This document shows, piece by piece, positions 31,648 to 38,760 of a stretch of DNA of 64,000 nt (position 1 is the stretch's first letter; each line of letters starts with the position of its first letter). This DNA comes from Bradyrhizobium sp. CB82. GTDB lineage: Bacteria; Pseudomonadota; Alphaproteobacteria; Rhizobiales; Xanthobacteraceae. A model generated the notes under the pieces. It had not been told where the DNA came from, did no database searches, and worked only from the letters and a program-made list of their open reading frames with translations. The stretch is taken from positions 6,825,001 through 6,889,000 of the forward strand of contig NZ_CP121650.1 in the NCBI RefSeq assembly GCF_029714405.1, read 5' to 3'. The position numbers and the translations under genes were made by a program.

Positions 31648-32148
31648 ATGAGCTCAATGGTCTCCGAACCCGCGCGGACACATGCAGTGACGGGCCCCGA
31701 GGCGGCGGCCTGGGCTGAGCGGTTGCGCGCGGCCAACATCAACCCGCGGACCGGGCTTGCCACCGACTACCTGAACCATTTCAATGAAGCCGTCATGCTG
31801 CTCGAAATGGTGCCGGACATGCCGGAATGCGCCGAAGACTTCCTGACGTGGACGCCGCTATCCTATGCCGAGCATTTCACGGCCTCGAACTTCAAGGCGC
31901 GCGATCTCGCGATCGAGGCCTATGAGAAGGCCGCCCCCAACGTGCGCGCCCAGTTCGACCACATCACCGACACCATGACTTCGATCCTGACCGCGGTCGG
32001 CTCGGCCATGCGCGAGGTCGAAAAGGATGCGACGCGCGTCAAGCTTGCCGAGCAGGCCACCCTCTGGGTCAAGCCGCTGATCGCGGCCTGCGGCGGCATC
32101 ATCAATGGCGGCGCGGAAGCCGACGTCGATACCATCATGTCGAATTGA
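31648..32148 (+). CDS. Conserved hypothetical protein (166 aa)
   Basis: The 166-aa product is mostly helical and soluble, with TDYLNHFNEAVMLLEMVPD, WTPLSYAEHFTASNFK, ITDTMTSILTAVGSAMRE and a hydrophobic C-terminal helix (LIAACGGIINGG). There is no signal peptide. It resembles a short protein shared by rhizobia whose role I do not know. A start three codons later is equally possible. It stands alone, diverging from the SRAP gene. Confidence 0.65.
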   Translation: MSSMVSEPARTHAVTGPEAAAWAERLRAANINPRTGLATDYLNHFNEAVMLLEMVPDMPECAEDFLTWTPLSYAEHFTASNFKARDLAIEAYEKAAPNVRAQFDHITDTMTSILTAVGSAMREVEKDATRVKLAEQATLWVKPLIAACGGIINGGAEADVDTIMSN

Positions 32149-32186
32149 GGCGATGCGATTCGATCGAAGCTTACGGTATGCGCACC

Positions 32187-32362
32187 CCACCTCTCCCATA
32201 GGGAGAGGCATAGGCCGCCTTCGGCGGCCGTTCTTTGGAACGTCGAAGCGAAGCTTCGGCTATGGCGGAGCGCCGGGTGAGGGGTTACGGTCCCTCGCGC
32301 TCACTAAGCCCCCTCACCTGATTTGCTGCGCAAATCGACCTCTTCCCACCAGGGAGAGGTGA
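32187..32362. repeat. Long dispersed inverted repeat next to a Nudix gene
   Basis: Left CCACCTCTCCCATAGGGAGA and right AGGGAGAGGTGAAG are inverted copies; inside are GCCGCCTTCGGCGGC and GAAGCGAAGCTTCGGC hairpins. Its right arm ends where the ribosome binding site of the next gene begins (GAAGGAGGTGCC). Same family as the repeats at 28284, 42988, 54368 and 63784. Confidence 0.7.
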
Positions 32363-32372
32363 AGGAGGTGCC

Positions 32373-32807
32373 ATGGCCCCAGTCGTGCAGCCGAGCCATC
32401 CCCAGCTCGCGGTCAGCGCCGCGATCTTCCGTGACGGCAAGGTGCTCTTGGTCCGCCGCGCCCGCTCGCCCGCCAAGGGCTTCTATTCGCTACCGGGCGG
32501 CCGGGTCGAATTCGGCGAATCGCTGCACCAGGCGCTGACGCGCGAGGTCGACGAGGAAACCGGGCTCGCAATCGAGATCGTGGGTCTCGCCGGCTGGCGC
32601 GAGGTGCTGCCGTCGTCGGGGGTCGCCGGCCACTATCTCATCATGTCCTTTGCCGCGCGCTGGACGGCCGGGGAACCGGTCCTGAACGAGGAGCTGGACG
32701 ATTTCCGCTGGCTCGCTCCCGACGCGCTGGGCGGCCTCGGCGAGCTCAAGCTCACCGGGGGGCTGGACGACCTCATCCAGTCGGCAAAGCGCCTGATCGG
32801 GCCTTGA
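32373..32807 (+). CDS. Nudix hydrolase (ADP-ribose pyrophosphatase-like)
   Basis: This encodes 144 aa. The Nudix box GGRVEFGESLHQALTREVDEETGL matches GX5EX7REUXEEXGU fully, so metal-dependent pyrophosphohydrolase activity is expected. The N-terminus reads AVSAAIFRDGKVLLVRRARS, and FRWLAPDAL lies near the C-terminus. The small single-domain form suggests a housecleaning or NADH/ADP-ribose type enzyme. GAAGGAGGT gives a strong ribosome binding site, partly formed by the end of the upstream repeat. The TIGR02301 gene follows after 53 bases. Confidence 0.9.
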   Translation: MAPVVQPSHPQLAVSAAIFRDGKVLLVRRARSPAKGFYSLPGGRVEFGESLHQALTREVDEETGLAIEIVGLAGWREVLPSSGVAGHYLIMSFAARWTAGEPVLNEELDDFRWLAPDALGGLGELKLTGGLDDLIQSAKRLIGP

Positions 32808-32860
32808 CGGCGGCCTGGGCTGCCTTGCGTCTGCCGCCCTTAAGGGGCATACACCCGCCG

Positions 32861-33238
32861 ATGTCAAAGCGATTTCCGGCCGTTTTGGCCCTGATTCTTG
32901 CCTGCGCCGTCCTGCCAGCCCGGGCCCAGGACGTGGCTGCGCCGTTCGACGGCGATTTGCAGCGGCTGGCCGAGATCCTCGGCGGCCTGCATTATCTGCG
33001 CGGCATCTGCGGGGCCAACGAAGGCAACAAATGGCGCAACGAGATGCAGGCTCTGATCGACGCCGAAACCCCCTCGGGCGAGCGCCGCACCCGTATGATC
33101 GCCGGCTTCAACCGCGGCTATAACGGTTTCCAGCAGACCTACCGGAGCTGTACGCCGGCCGCGACGGTCGCGATCCGCCGCTACATCGAGGAAGGCTCCA
33201 AAATCTCCCGCGATCTCACGGCGCGTTACGCGAACTGA
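32861..33238 (+). CDS. TIGR02301 family secreted protein
   Basis: This encodes 125 aa. The signal peptide is MSKRFPAVLALILACAVLPARA, with cleavage after ARA. The mature part shows LAEILGGLHYLRGICGANEG, WRNEMQALIDAE, RMIAGFNRGYNGFQQTYRSC and AIRRYIEEGSKISRDL, the TIGR02301 pattern found in rhizobia. It should be periplasmic; two cysteines may pair. Function is unknown. The last codons coincide with the first unit of an 18-bp tandem repeat, which supplies the stop codon. Confidence 0.85.
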   Translation: MSKRFPAVLALILACAVLPARAQDVAAPFDGDLQRLAEILGGLHYLRGICGANEGNKWRNEMQALIDAETPSGERRTRMIAGFNRGYNGFQQTYRSCTPAATVAIRRYIEEGSKISRDLTARYAN

Positions 33239-33285
33239 CGTCGCGGCGTGAACTGACATCGCGGCGCGAACTGACGTCGCGGCGC
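33232..33285. repeat. 18-bp tandem repeat, three copies
   Basis: GAACTGACGTCGCGGCGT, GAACTGACATCGCGGCGC and GAACTGACGTCGCGGCGC follow one another, with a partial fourth unit. The TGA in the first unit ends the TIGR02301 gene. Confidence 0.85.
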
Positions 33286-33309
33286 CAACTGAGTTGTCCC
33301 GCATCCCGA

Positions 33310-33422
33310 ATTCTCAAACCTCATGGTGAGGAGGCGCGTCAGCGCCGTCTCGAACCATGCAGGCCCCCGTTTCGGCAGCGCGGCCTTCATGCTTCGAGAC
33401 GCCTGTTTCGCAGGCTCCTCAG
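33310..33422. repeat. Dispersed repeat (CTCATGGTGAGG type) interrupted by the IS
   Basis: The stretch from TCTCAAACCTCATGGTGAGG through TCTCGAACCATGCAGG to TTCGAGACGCC and GCTCCTCAG is a common bradyrhizobial intergenic repeat. Its expected end (GGATGAGGG) is found directly after the IS at 34965, so the element split it. Confidence 0.65.
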
Positions 33423-34959
33423 AGGCTGTGAATCTTTTTGACTGCTCGCAAGCGGTATAGCCGAAAGCTGGTGCTGTGTGATTCTCTTGCGGTGATGGAT
33501 TCGCAGGAGGGATGATGGCCGCTGATGAATTGTTTGGGGATCTGCCGGAGCAGGCAAAGCCGCAAGCCGGTGCGGCGCCGCTCGCAGCGCCGCGACTTCG
33601 TGAGCCCCAACGCGATCAAATCGAGTTGCGAGCAGTGGATATCGAGAGCCTGATCGGGGAAGACCATCCGGTGCGCCTGATCTGGTCCTATGTCGAGGAA
33701 CTCGACCTGAGTGAGCTGGAGAACCGGATCAAAGCGCGGGGCGATCGGCCTGGTCACCCCGCGACATCGCCGCGGCTTTTGCTGGCGCTGTGGCTCTATG
33801 CCACCAGCGAGGGCGTCGGCAGCGCGCGCGCGTTGGAGCGGCTTTGCGAGAGCCATGACGCCTATCGTTGGCTGTGTGGCGGGGTGTCGGTGAACCATCA
33901 CACGCTGGCGGACTTCCGGGTCGGTTGCGCCGACCTGCTCGACCGGCTGCTTTGCGAGCATTTGGCGGTGCTGGCGAAGGTCGGCCTCGTCAATCTGGAA
34001 ACGCTGGCGCAGGACGGTGTTCGGGTCCGGGCCAGCGCCGGGGCCGCTTCGTTCCGGCGGGAGGCGACGCTCGATCGGCACCTGGCCTTGGCTGAGGCGG
34101 TGGTGGAAGACCTCAAACGCGAGGTTGACGCTCGTTCGGATGCTAGCAATCAGCGCATGAAGGCCGCCAAGGAGCGCGCCGCGCGTGAGCGCAGAGCGCG
34201 CGTCAAAGCGGCGCAGACGGCGCTCGCCGAAATCAAGCAGCAGCGCAAGGAGCGCGAAGAAAAGCGCGGCAACGGCAAGAAGCCGAAAGAGCCGCGGGCC
34301 TCCACGACGGACGCCGACGCACGGGTCATGAAGATGGCCGACGGCGGCTTCCGCCCCGCCTACAACGTGCAGGTGACGAGTGCCGCCGGCCAGCCGATCG
34401 TCGTTGACATCAAGGTCTGCAACACCGGGTCCGACCGCGGCCTGATGCGGCCCATGCTGGAGCGGCAGCGCGCGCGTCCTGGCGGGTTGCCCAAGGACCA
34501 TCTCGTCGATGGCGGCTTTGGCAGTGCCGAGGACATCGAGTGGGCGCACGCCGAGGGCATCGATATCTTTTGCCCGCCCACTCAATCCAAGCACGGCACC
34601 GATCCCCATCTACCGCGACGCGGCGACGGCCCGGGGGTGTTGGCCTGGCGTGCGCGCATGGCGAGCGAAGAGGGCAAGGCCCGATACAAGCCCCGGTCGA
34701 TTTGCGAGTGCATACATGCCCGCTGGCGCAACTGGGACCTGCGCCAATTGACCGTGCGCGGCTTCGAAAAGGTCCGCGCCGTCGTGCTCTGGTACGCCCT
34801 CGCCAACAACATCCTGCAAGGCAACCGCCTCGCTAGCGCATAGAGGAGCGTTCATCGACATCCCCCAACCTCGCCACAGCCGCCCAGCCCACGCGTTGCC
34901 ACGACGAGGAACTGCCACATCCTTCGATGACCACGCAAAACGAGAAAGATTGGCAAGCT
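33423..34959 (+). mobile_element. IS1182-family insertion sequence, flanked by CTCAG
   Basis: The element is 1537 bp. Ends are AGGCTGTGAATCTTT and, on the other strand, AGCTTGCCAATCTTT, matching in 11 of 15 positions. CTCAG occurs immediately outside both ends (33418-33422 and 34960-34964), consistent with a 5-bp target duplication. The interrupted repeat rejoins correctly if the element and one CTCAG are removed. One intact transposase gene fills it, so it may be mobile. Confidence 0.82.
33512..34843 (+). CDS. IS1182-family transposase
   Basis: This encodes 443 aa. The N-terminal domain reads IELRAVDIESLIGEDHPVRL, LLLALWLYATSEGVGSAR, DAYRWLCGGVSVNHHTLADF. The DDE catalytic region has LAQDGVRVRASAG (first Asp), the insert is rich in lysine/arginine coiled coil (KQQRKEREEKRGNGKK), and DADARVMKMADGGFRPAYNVQ and DHLVDGGFGSAEDI (second Asp) follow. 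The final glutamate lies near ICECIHARWRN. Length and frame are intact. GGAGGG sits 7 bases before the first ATG. Confidence 0.92.
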   Translation: MMAADELFGDLPEQAKPQAGAAPLAAPRLREPQRDQIELRAVDIESLIGEDHPVRLIWSYVEELDLSELENRIKARGDRPGHPATSPRLLLALWLYATSEGVGSARALERLCESHDAYRWLCGGVSVNHHTLADFRVGCADLLDRLLCEHLAVLAKVGLVNLETLAQDGVRVRASAGAASFRREATLDRHLALAEAVVEDLKREVDARSDASNQRMKAAKERAARERRARVKAAQTALAEIKQQRKEREEKRGNGKKPKEPRASTTDADARVMKMADGGFRPAYNVQVTSAAGQPIVVDIKVCNTGSDRGLMRPMLERQRARPGGLPKDHLVDGGFGSAEDIEWAHAEGIDIFCPPTQSKHGTDPHLPRRGDGPGVLAWRARMASEEGKARYKPRSICECIHARWRNWDLRQLTVRGFEKVRAVVLWYALANNILQGNRLASA

Positions 34960-35128
34960 CTCAGGATGAGGGTCAGCAGCACCTGGCGTGTCGCTGGAAC
35001 AACTCATCCACATTGTTCACCTCCGTTAACCTTTCCTAAAGATGTGGCCTAGGCGAGGTTAATCTGCGTGCTACACCTCTCACGCAGCGCATCGCCGTGG
35101 ATCGCGCCACCAGCCTGTTCCGAGCTTC

Positions 35129-35395
35129 ATGAGCATTCCCGTGTCCTACGCCCCCGCCCGCGCGCCGCTGCCTGACCACGAGCAGAAGCAGGCTGCGCTC
35201 AGCTATCTCAACGAGGCCTGGGCGGAAGCGCGCCATGACGGTGTCGACGGCGATTGTCTCGCGCAGGCGAGCCTGTTTGCGGCGCTCGCCGAGCTCGTCG
35301 GCACCTATGGGGAGGATGCGGTGGCGAAATTCGTCGAGGGCTTTCCCGCCCGCATCCGCAACGGCGAGTTCTCAGTCGGGCTCGCGAAGCAGTAG
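35129..35395 (+). CDS. Conserved hypothetical protein (88 aa)
   Basis: The 88-aa product is helical and soluble (LPDHEQKQAALSYLNEAWAE, CLAQASLFAALAELVGTYGE, AVAKFVEGFPARIRNGEFSV). I know related short proteins in rhizobia but no function. It stands alone downstream of the IS, and converges on the sigma operon terminator. Confidence 0.6.
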   Translation: MSIPVSYAPARAPLPDHEQKQAALSYLNEAWAEARHDGVDGDCLAQASLFAALAELVGTYGEDAVAKFVEGFPARIRNGEFSVGLAKQ

Positions 35396-35396
35396 C

Positions 35397-35424
35397 CAAA
35401 AATCACCCCGCCGGGGAGGCGGGG
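35397..35424 (-). terminator. Rho-independent terminator of the sigma-factor operon
   Basis: On the minus strand CCCCGCC pairs with GGCGGGG around a 5-nt loop and is followed by TGATTTTTGG. It lies 150 bases past the last gene of the leftward operon (DUF2231). Confidence 0.65.
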
Positions 35425-35573
35425 CGAAGTCTGCGGATGAGTGACCTCACGACAGGTCGCGATGGCTGCGCCGATGATCGCACGAAAGCGCGCGTCACGG
35501 GATAAGCAATAGTCCGCGAAACGCACCGGAGTTTTCCCGATATGATCGGAACTTCTCCCGGCCGCCCCGCGCC

Positions 35574-36008
35574 TCAATCCACGACGCCGACCTTGTGCCG
35601 ATAGACCATGTCCCAGCCCTTCCATCCCGTGAAGAGCAGGATGAGCACGACCACAAGCGACAGGATGAGGCCGGTCGGAACAACTGCGCCATCCTGGTAG
35701 CGCCAGTACCAGTTGATCAGCTCGAGCACGACGGCGATCACGTTGCCGCCGGCGTGCAGCCAGGCGTCGTTGAGGTTGTAGATCTGGCTGTCCGACAGCA
35801 CGTCGATGAGTCCGGCGACGGCTGCGAGCGCGGCCATGATGAGGCCGATGCCGAGCAGCCAGAGCGAGGCAGTCGCCCAGAAATCGTGCGAGGTGCGCCA
35901 AAACGCAATGTCGCTGAGCAGGACCAAAACGAAGCACGCAATCGGAAACGGTATCAGCATCGGATGAATCGGATGCCCGGCAATTTCCGCAGTCGATCTG
36001 GGGTTCAT
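35574..36008 (-). CDS. DUF2231 membrane protein
   Basis: This encodes 144 aa. The DUF2231 signature is at the start (AEIAGHPIHPMLIPFPIACFVLVLLSDI), with four membrane spans ending in GLILSLVVVLILLFTGWKGW. The paired histidine-proline motifs (GHPIHPM) near the first span are typical and may bind a metal or haem, which is not established. It is the last gene of a unit with an ECF sigma factor, a DUF4142 protein and a cupredoxin; spacing to the cupredoxin gene is 36 bases. Inner-membrane location. Confidence 0.85.
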   Translation of the reverse strand: MNPRSTAEIAGHPIHPMLIPFPIACFVLVLLSDIAFWRTSHDFWATASLWLLGIGLIMAALAAVAGLIDVLSDSQIYNLNDAWLHAGGNVIAVVLELINWYWRYQDGAVVPTGLILSLVVVLILLFTGWKGWDMVYRHKVGVVD

Positions 36009-36044
36009 GACATTCCTCCTTGGGTGTCCTCCCCTGCCGCCTCG

Positions 36045-36362
36045 TCACGGTTCGATCTTCAGTGTTGCCTTCATGTTGGGATGATAACGGCAGTAATACT
36101 CCACCGTTCCTGGCTTCTTCAGCACGAAGGTCGCCGATTTCTTCGCCGGCAGGTTCACGTCGAAGTCGCCATTCCTCGCCGTCGCGGTGTGGGCGACGAC
36201 GTCCTTGTTGACCCACTCGATGGTGTCGCCGATCTTGGCCGAGACGTCAGCCGGCGAGATCTCGAGATTCTCCATCGATATTTGCACGGTCGCGGCGCGC
36301 GCCGGGACGAGCATCGACGCGAACATGATCGCGGTCATCGCCAGCAGTCGCCCCGGCATCAT
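36045..36362 (-). CDS. Cupredoxin (plastocyanin-like) periplasmic protein
   Basis: This encodes 105 aa. The signal peptide is MMPGRLLAMTAIMFASMLVPARA. The mature domain is a single cupredoxin with VSAKIGDTIEWVNKDVVAHTAT (first Cu-binding His), VEYYCRYHPNMKATLKI (Cys, His and Met ligands). Type 1 copper sites of this form carry electrons in the periplasm. It sits 10 bases downstream of the DUF4142 gene and is expected to be co-transcribed with it under the ECF sigma factor. A partner redox enzyme is not apparent nearby. Confidence 0.92.
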   Translation of the reverse strand: MMPGRLLAMTAIMFASMLVPARAATVQISMENLEISPADVSAKIGDTIEWVNKDVVAHTATARNGDFDVNLPAKKSATFVLKKPGTVEYYCRYHPNMKATLKIEP

Positions 36363-36372
36363 CCTCTCCCGT

Positions 36373-36894
36373 CTATTTCAGCTCGGCCGCGACGTGCTCG
36401 GCATGCTGCTCATGGCCCTGGAAAATCTTCAGACCTGTCTGCAACAGGCCCTTCAGCTCCGCATTTTCTGCGGAGGGAATGAGCTGGGTCTCCAGCGCGC
36501 TGTCGACTGACTTGTGGTAGGCGACCTCGTTGTCGACATAGGCCTTGTCGAAGGCGGCGCCGTTGAGCTTCGAAAGCTCGGCGAGCTTGTCGTTCGCCTG
36601 TTTCATGAGCGTTCGGCTGGTGTCGTTGTCTTCGGGCGTTACCTTCAGCTTCTTCACCAGCGCGAGCGCCTGCTTGTTGACCGCCTCATGGTCGCGCACC
36701 ATGTCCTGCGCGAACGCCTTCACGTCCTTGTTCTTGGCTTTCTTCAGAGCCTGCTTGGCGGCGTTGATGTCGATCACGCCCGCGGTGTAGGCGATATGGG
36801 CGATCTGCGGATCAGTGGGCTTTGCGCCCTGCGCCAGCGCAGGGCTGGATAAAAGGGCGACTGCAGCGATCGCCACACTCCATCGGACGAACAT
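36373..36894 (-). CDS. DUF4142 exported protein
   Basis: This encodes 173 aa. The signal peptide is MFVRWSVAIAAVALLSSPALAQ. The mature protein is a ferritin-like four-helix bundle (IAHIAYTAGVIDINAAKQAL, VKAFAQDMVRDHEAVNKQAL, AYVDNEVAYHKSVDSALE, LLQTGLKIFQGHEQHAEHVA), with the H-E/D pairs typical of DUF4142. It is periplasmic; the family is linked to stress tolerance in rhizobia, though its chemistry is not known. ACAGGAG before the second in-frame ATG fixes the start. It follows the sigma factor gene on the same strand by 87 bases. Confidence 0.88.
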   Translation of the reverse strand: MFVRWSVAIAAVALLSSPALAQGAKPTDPQIAHIAYTAGVIDINAAKQALKKAKNKDVKAFAQDMVRDHEAVNKQALALVKKLKVTPEDNDTSRTLMKQANDKLAELSKLNGAAFDKAYVDNEVAYHKSVDSALETQLIPSAENAELKGLLQTGLKIFQGHEQHAEHVAAELK

Positions 36895-36981
36895 GATTTG
36901 ACACTCCTGTGGTGCCGGAACCATCCGGCGTATGACCTGCACAGGAGTTGGATGAAGAATTTTGACAAAGGTTCCCAAGAA

Positions 36982-37677
36982 TTATGCGCCGACGCCGAGC
37001 CGCTTCAGCACGACTTCAGTCAGACGCTCGCAGCGCTGGCCGGCGAACGGAAACGCATCCATCACCACCGGCCCGATCTTCTTCTCGACATTCTCCCGCA
37101 GCATTGCACGAGCGCGGTGCAGCCGCGTCTTCACGGTTTCAGGCTTGATGCCGAGCAGTTCCGCGGTTTCCTCGACGTTCATGCCCTCCATCACGCGCGC
37201 GATGAAGACCATGCGAAACACGTCGGGAAGTTCATCGACCGCGTGCTCGACGACGCGCTGGATCTCACGTTGGGCCATGAATTTTTCCGGATCGCCTGCG
37301 CCGGAGGACACGGGAAACTGGATGATCTGGGCTTCGAGCGTTGCCTCCGGCAGCGCGCCGATCTCGACTTGCACCTTGCGGCTTCTCATCCGGCCGAGCG
37401 CCTCGTTGATGGCGATGCGCGACAGCCAGGTCGCCAGGCCGGACTCACCGCGAAAGCCGTCCAGATGCGTGAACGCTCGCACATAGGTCTCCTGCACCAC
37501 GTCCTCGGCCTCGCTGTCGTTGCGCAGGATGCCGCGCGCCAGCCGATAGAGCCTGCGATTGTTGGCCTGCATGATCGCGCGCAGCGCGGCCTCGTCGCGG
37601 GCCCGGGCGCGCTCGACCAGTTCGGCCTCGGCCACCCCGGCGACTTCCGATATTGCAGTGCGGCGGATGGCGGTCAC
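36982..37677 (-). CDS. ECF-type RNA polymerase sigma factor
   Basis: This encodes 231 aa. Region 2 is present as ALRAIMQANNRRLYRLARGI and SEAEDVVQETYVRAFTHLDGFRGESGLATWLSRIAINEAL; region 4 as LPDVFRMVFIARVMEGMNVEETAELLGIKPETVKTRLHRAR. No zinc-binding anti-sigma gene is adjacent; instead the DUF4142, cupredoxin and DUF2231 genes follow on the same strand, so they are probable targets or partners. The GTG start is preceded by GGAGATG; a longer frame is arginine-rich and unlikely. The C-terminal 30 residues extend past region 4. Confidence 0.92.
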   Translation of the reverse strand: MTAIRRTAISEVAGVAEAELVERARARDEAALRAIMQANNRRLYRLARGILRNDSEAEDVVQETYVRAFTHLDGFRGESGLATWLSRIAINEALGRMRSRKVQVEIGALPEATLEAQIIQFPVSSGAGDPEKFMAQREIQRVVEHAVDELPDVFRMVFIARVMEGMNVEETAELLGIKPETVKTRLHRARAMLRENVEKKIGPVVMDAFPFAGQRCERLTEVVLKRLGVGA

Positions 37678-37745
37678 GGGCTCATCTCCAGCTCTTTTCG
37701 GACATTGGATGCAGGCCCGCCGAAAAGGTTCCCGCCAATCTACTC

Positions 37746-38618
37746 TCAGCCCGTCTCGATTGGCAGCTCGGAATCCCCGGCCCATTCGCCCATGGAACCG
37801 TCATAGAGCGTCAGCTTGTCATAACCGAGCTGCGCCAGCAGGAAGAGATCGATGGTCGCGGAGATGCCGCCACCGCAATAGCAAATGACGTTCTTGTCGC
37901 GCGTAACGCCCTGAGCGGCGAACTTCGCTTCGGCATCAGCGAGCGCTGTCAGTGTCTTGTCGGCGGCAATGACCAGGGTTGCCGCCGGCACGTTCACGCT
38001 GCCAGGAATGCGGCCGGGGCGGCCATAGCGGCTGGGTTCCAGGCCGCGATGAAACTGTGGCCCGAGCGCGTTGACGATTGCCGTCGAGGGATCGTTGATG
38101 CGTGCCAGCACGGCGGATTTGTCGATGAAGAAGCCTTGGCGCGGCGCGGCCTTGAATCTCGTCGCCGGATAACGGCTCGGCGGCCCCTGCTCGAGCGTCC
38201 GCGCTTCGGCCTTCCACTTGTCCAAGCCACCGTCCAGCACGCGCGCATCGACACCGAGCGAGCGCAGCATCCACCAGAACCGCGTCGCCCACATCATGCT
38301 GCCGATGCTGTAGAGCACGATCGTCTTCGAGGCATCCAGGCCGTGGCGGCCGAAAGCGCTCTCGAGCTGCGCAGCTGCCGGCATCATGAAGCGCAGATGC
38401 GTGGATGGGTCGGAGAACTCGCCTTGCAGGTCGAGAAAATCCGCGCCGGGAATATGGCCGGCTTCAAAGGTTTTTCGACCGGAGACGACGAGATAGGGAT
38501 CGCGGCTATCTTGCGGCGCGGGCTCGAGATAGGTCGTGCAGTCGTAGAGGCGCAAGGACGGCTGGCCGAGCAAGACCGCGAGCTGTTCGGTGGAGATGAG
38601 CGATGTCGGCTGGGTCAT
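37746..38618 (-). CDS. Sulfurtransferase (two rhodanese domains, 3-mercaptopyruvate type)
   Basis: This encodes 290 aa with two rhodanese domains. The N-terminal inactive one has LRLYDCTTYLEP, GHIPGADFLDL and TIVLYSIGSMMWATRFWW. The C-terminal one carries the active loop CYCGGGISAT with the persulfide-forming Cys, in GVTRDKNVICYCGGG. The CGGGI loop differs from CGSGVTA of SseA-type enzymes, so substrate preference is open. It moves sulfane sulfur to thiol acceptors. CAGGGAGAAAG before the ATG supports the start. Confidence 0.88.
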   Translation of the reverse strand: MTQPTSLISTEQLAVLLGQPSLRLYDCTTYLEPAPQDSRDPYLVVSGRKTFEAGHIPGADFLDLQGEFSDPSTHLRFMMPAAAQLESAFGRHGLDASKTIVLYSIGSMMWATRFWWMLRSLGVDARVLDGGLDKWKAEARTLEQGPPSRYPATRFKAAPRQGFFIDKSAVLARINDPSTAIVNALGPQFHRGLEPSRYGRPGRIPGSVNVPAATLVIAADKTLTALADAEAKFAAQGVTRDKNVICYCGGGISATIDLFLLAQLGYDKLTLYDGSMGEWAGDSELPIETG

Positions 38619-38662
38619 CGAAGCTTTCTCCCTGTTACGAGGAAGCACGGATATCGTCACAC

Positions 38663-38734
38663 CGTCATTGCGGGGACTGAGCGACGAAGCAATCCAGATT
38701 GCCGATCCGGAGGTATTCTGCGCTCGCAATGACG
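38663..38734. repeat. Dispersed inverted repeat (CGTCATTGCG type)
   Basis: CGTCATTGCGG at the left and CGCAATGACG at the right are inverted copies; GCGACGAAGCAATCCAGATTG lies between. Another copy is at 56456. Confidence 0.7.
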
Positions 38735-38760
38735 AGCGCCCACACCTCAAGTTGCCATTC

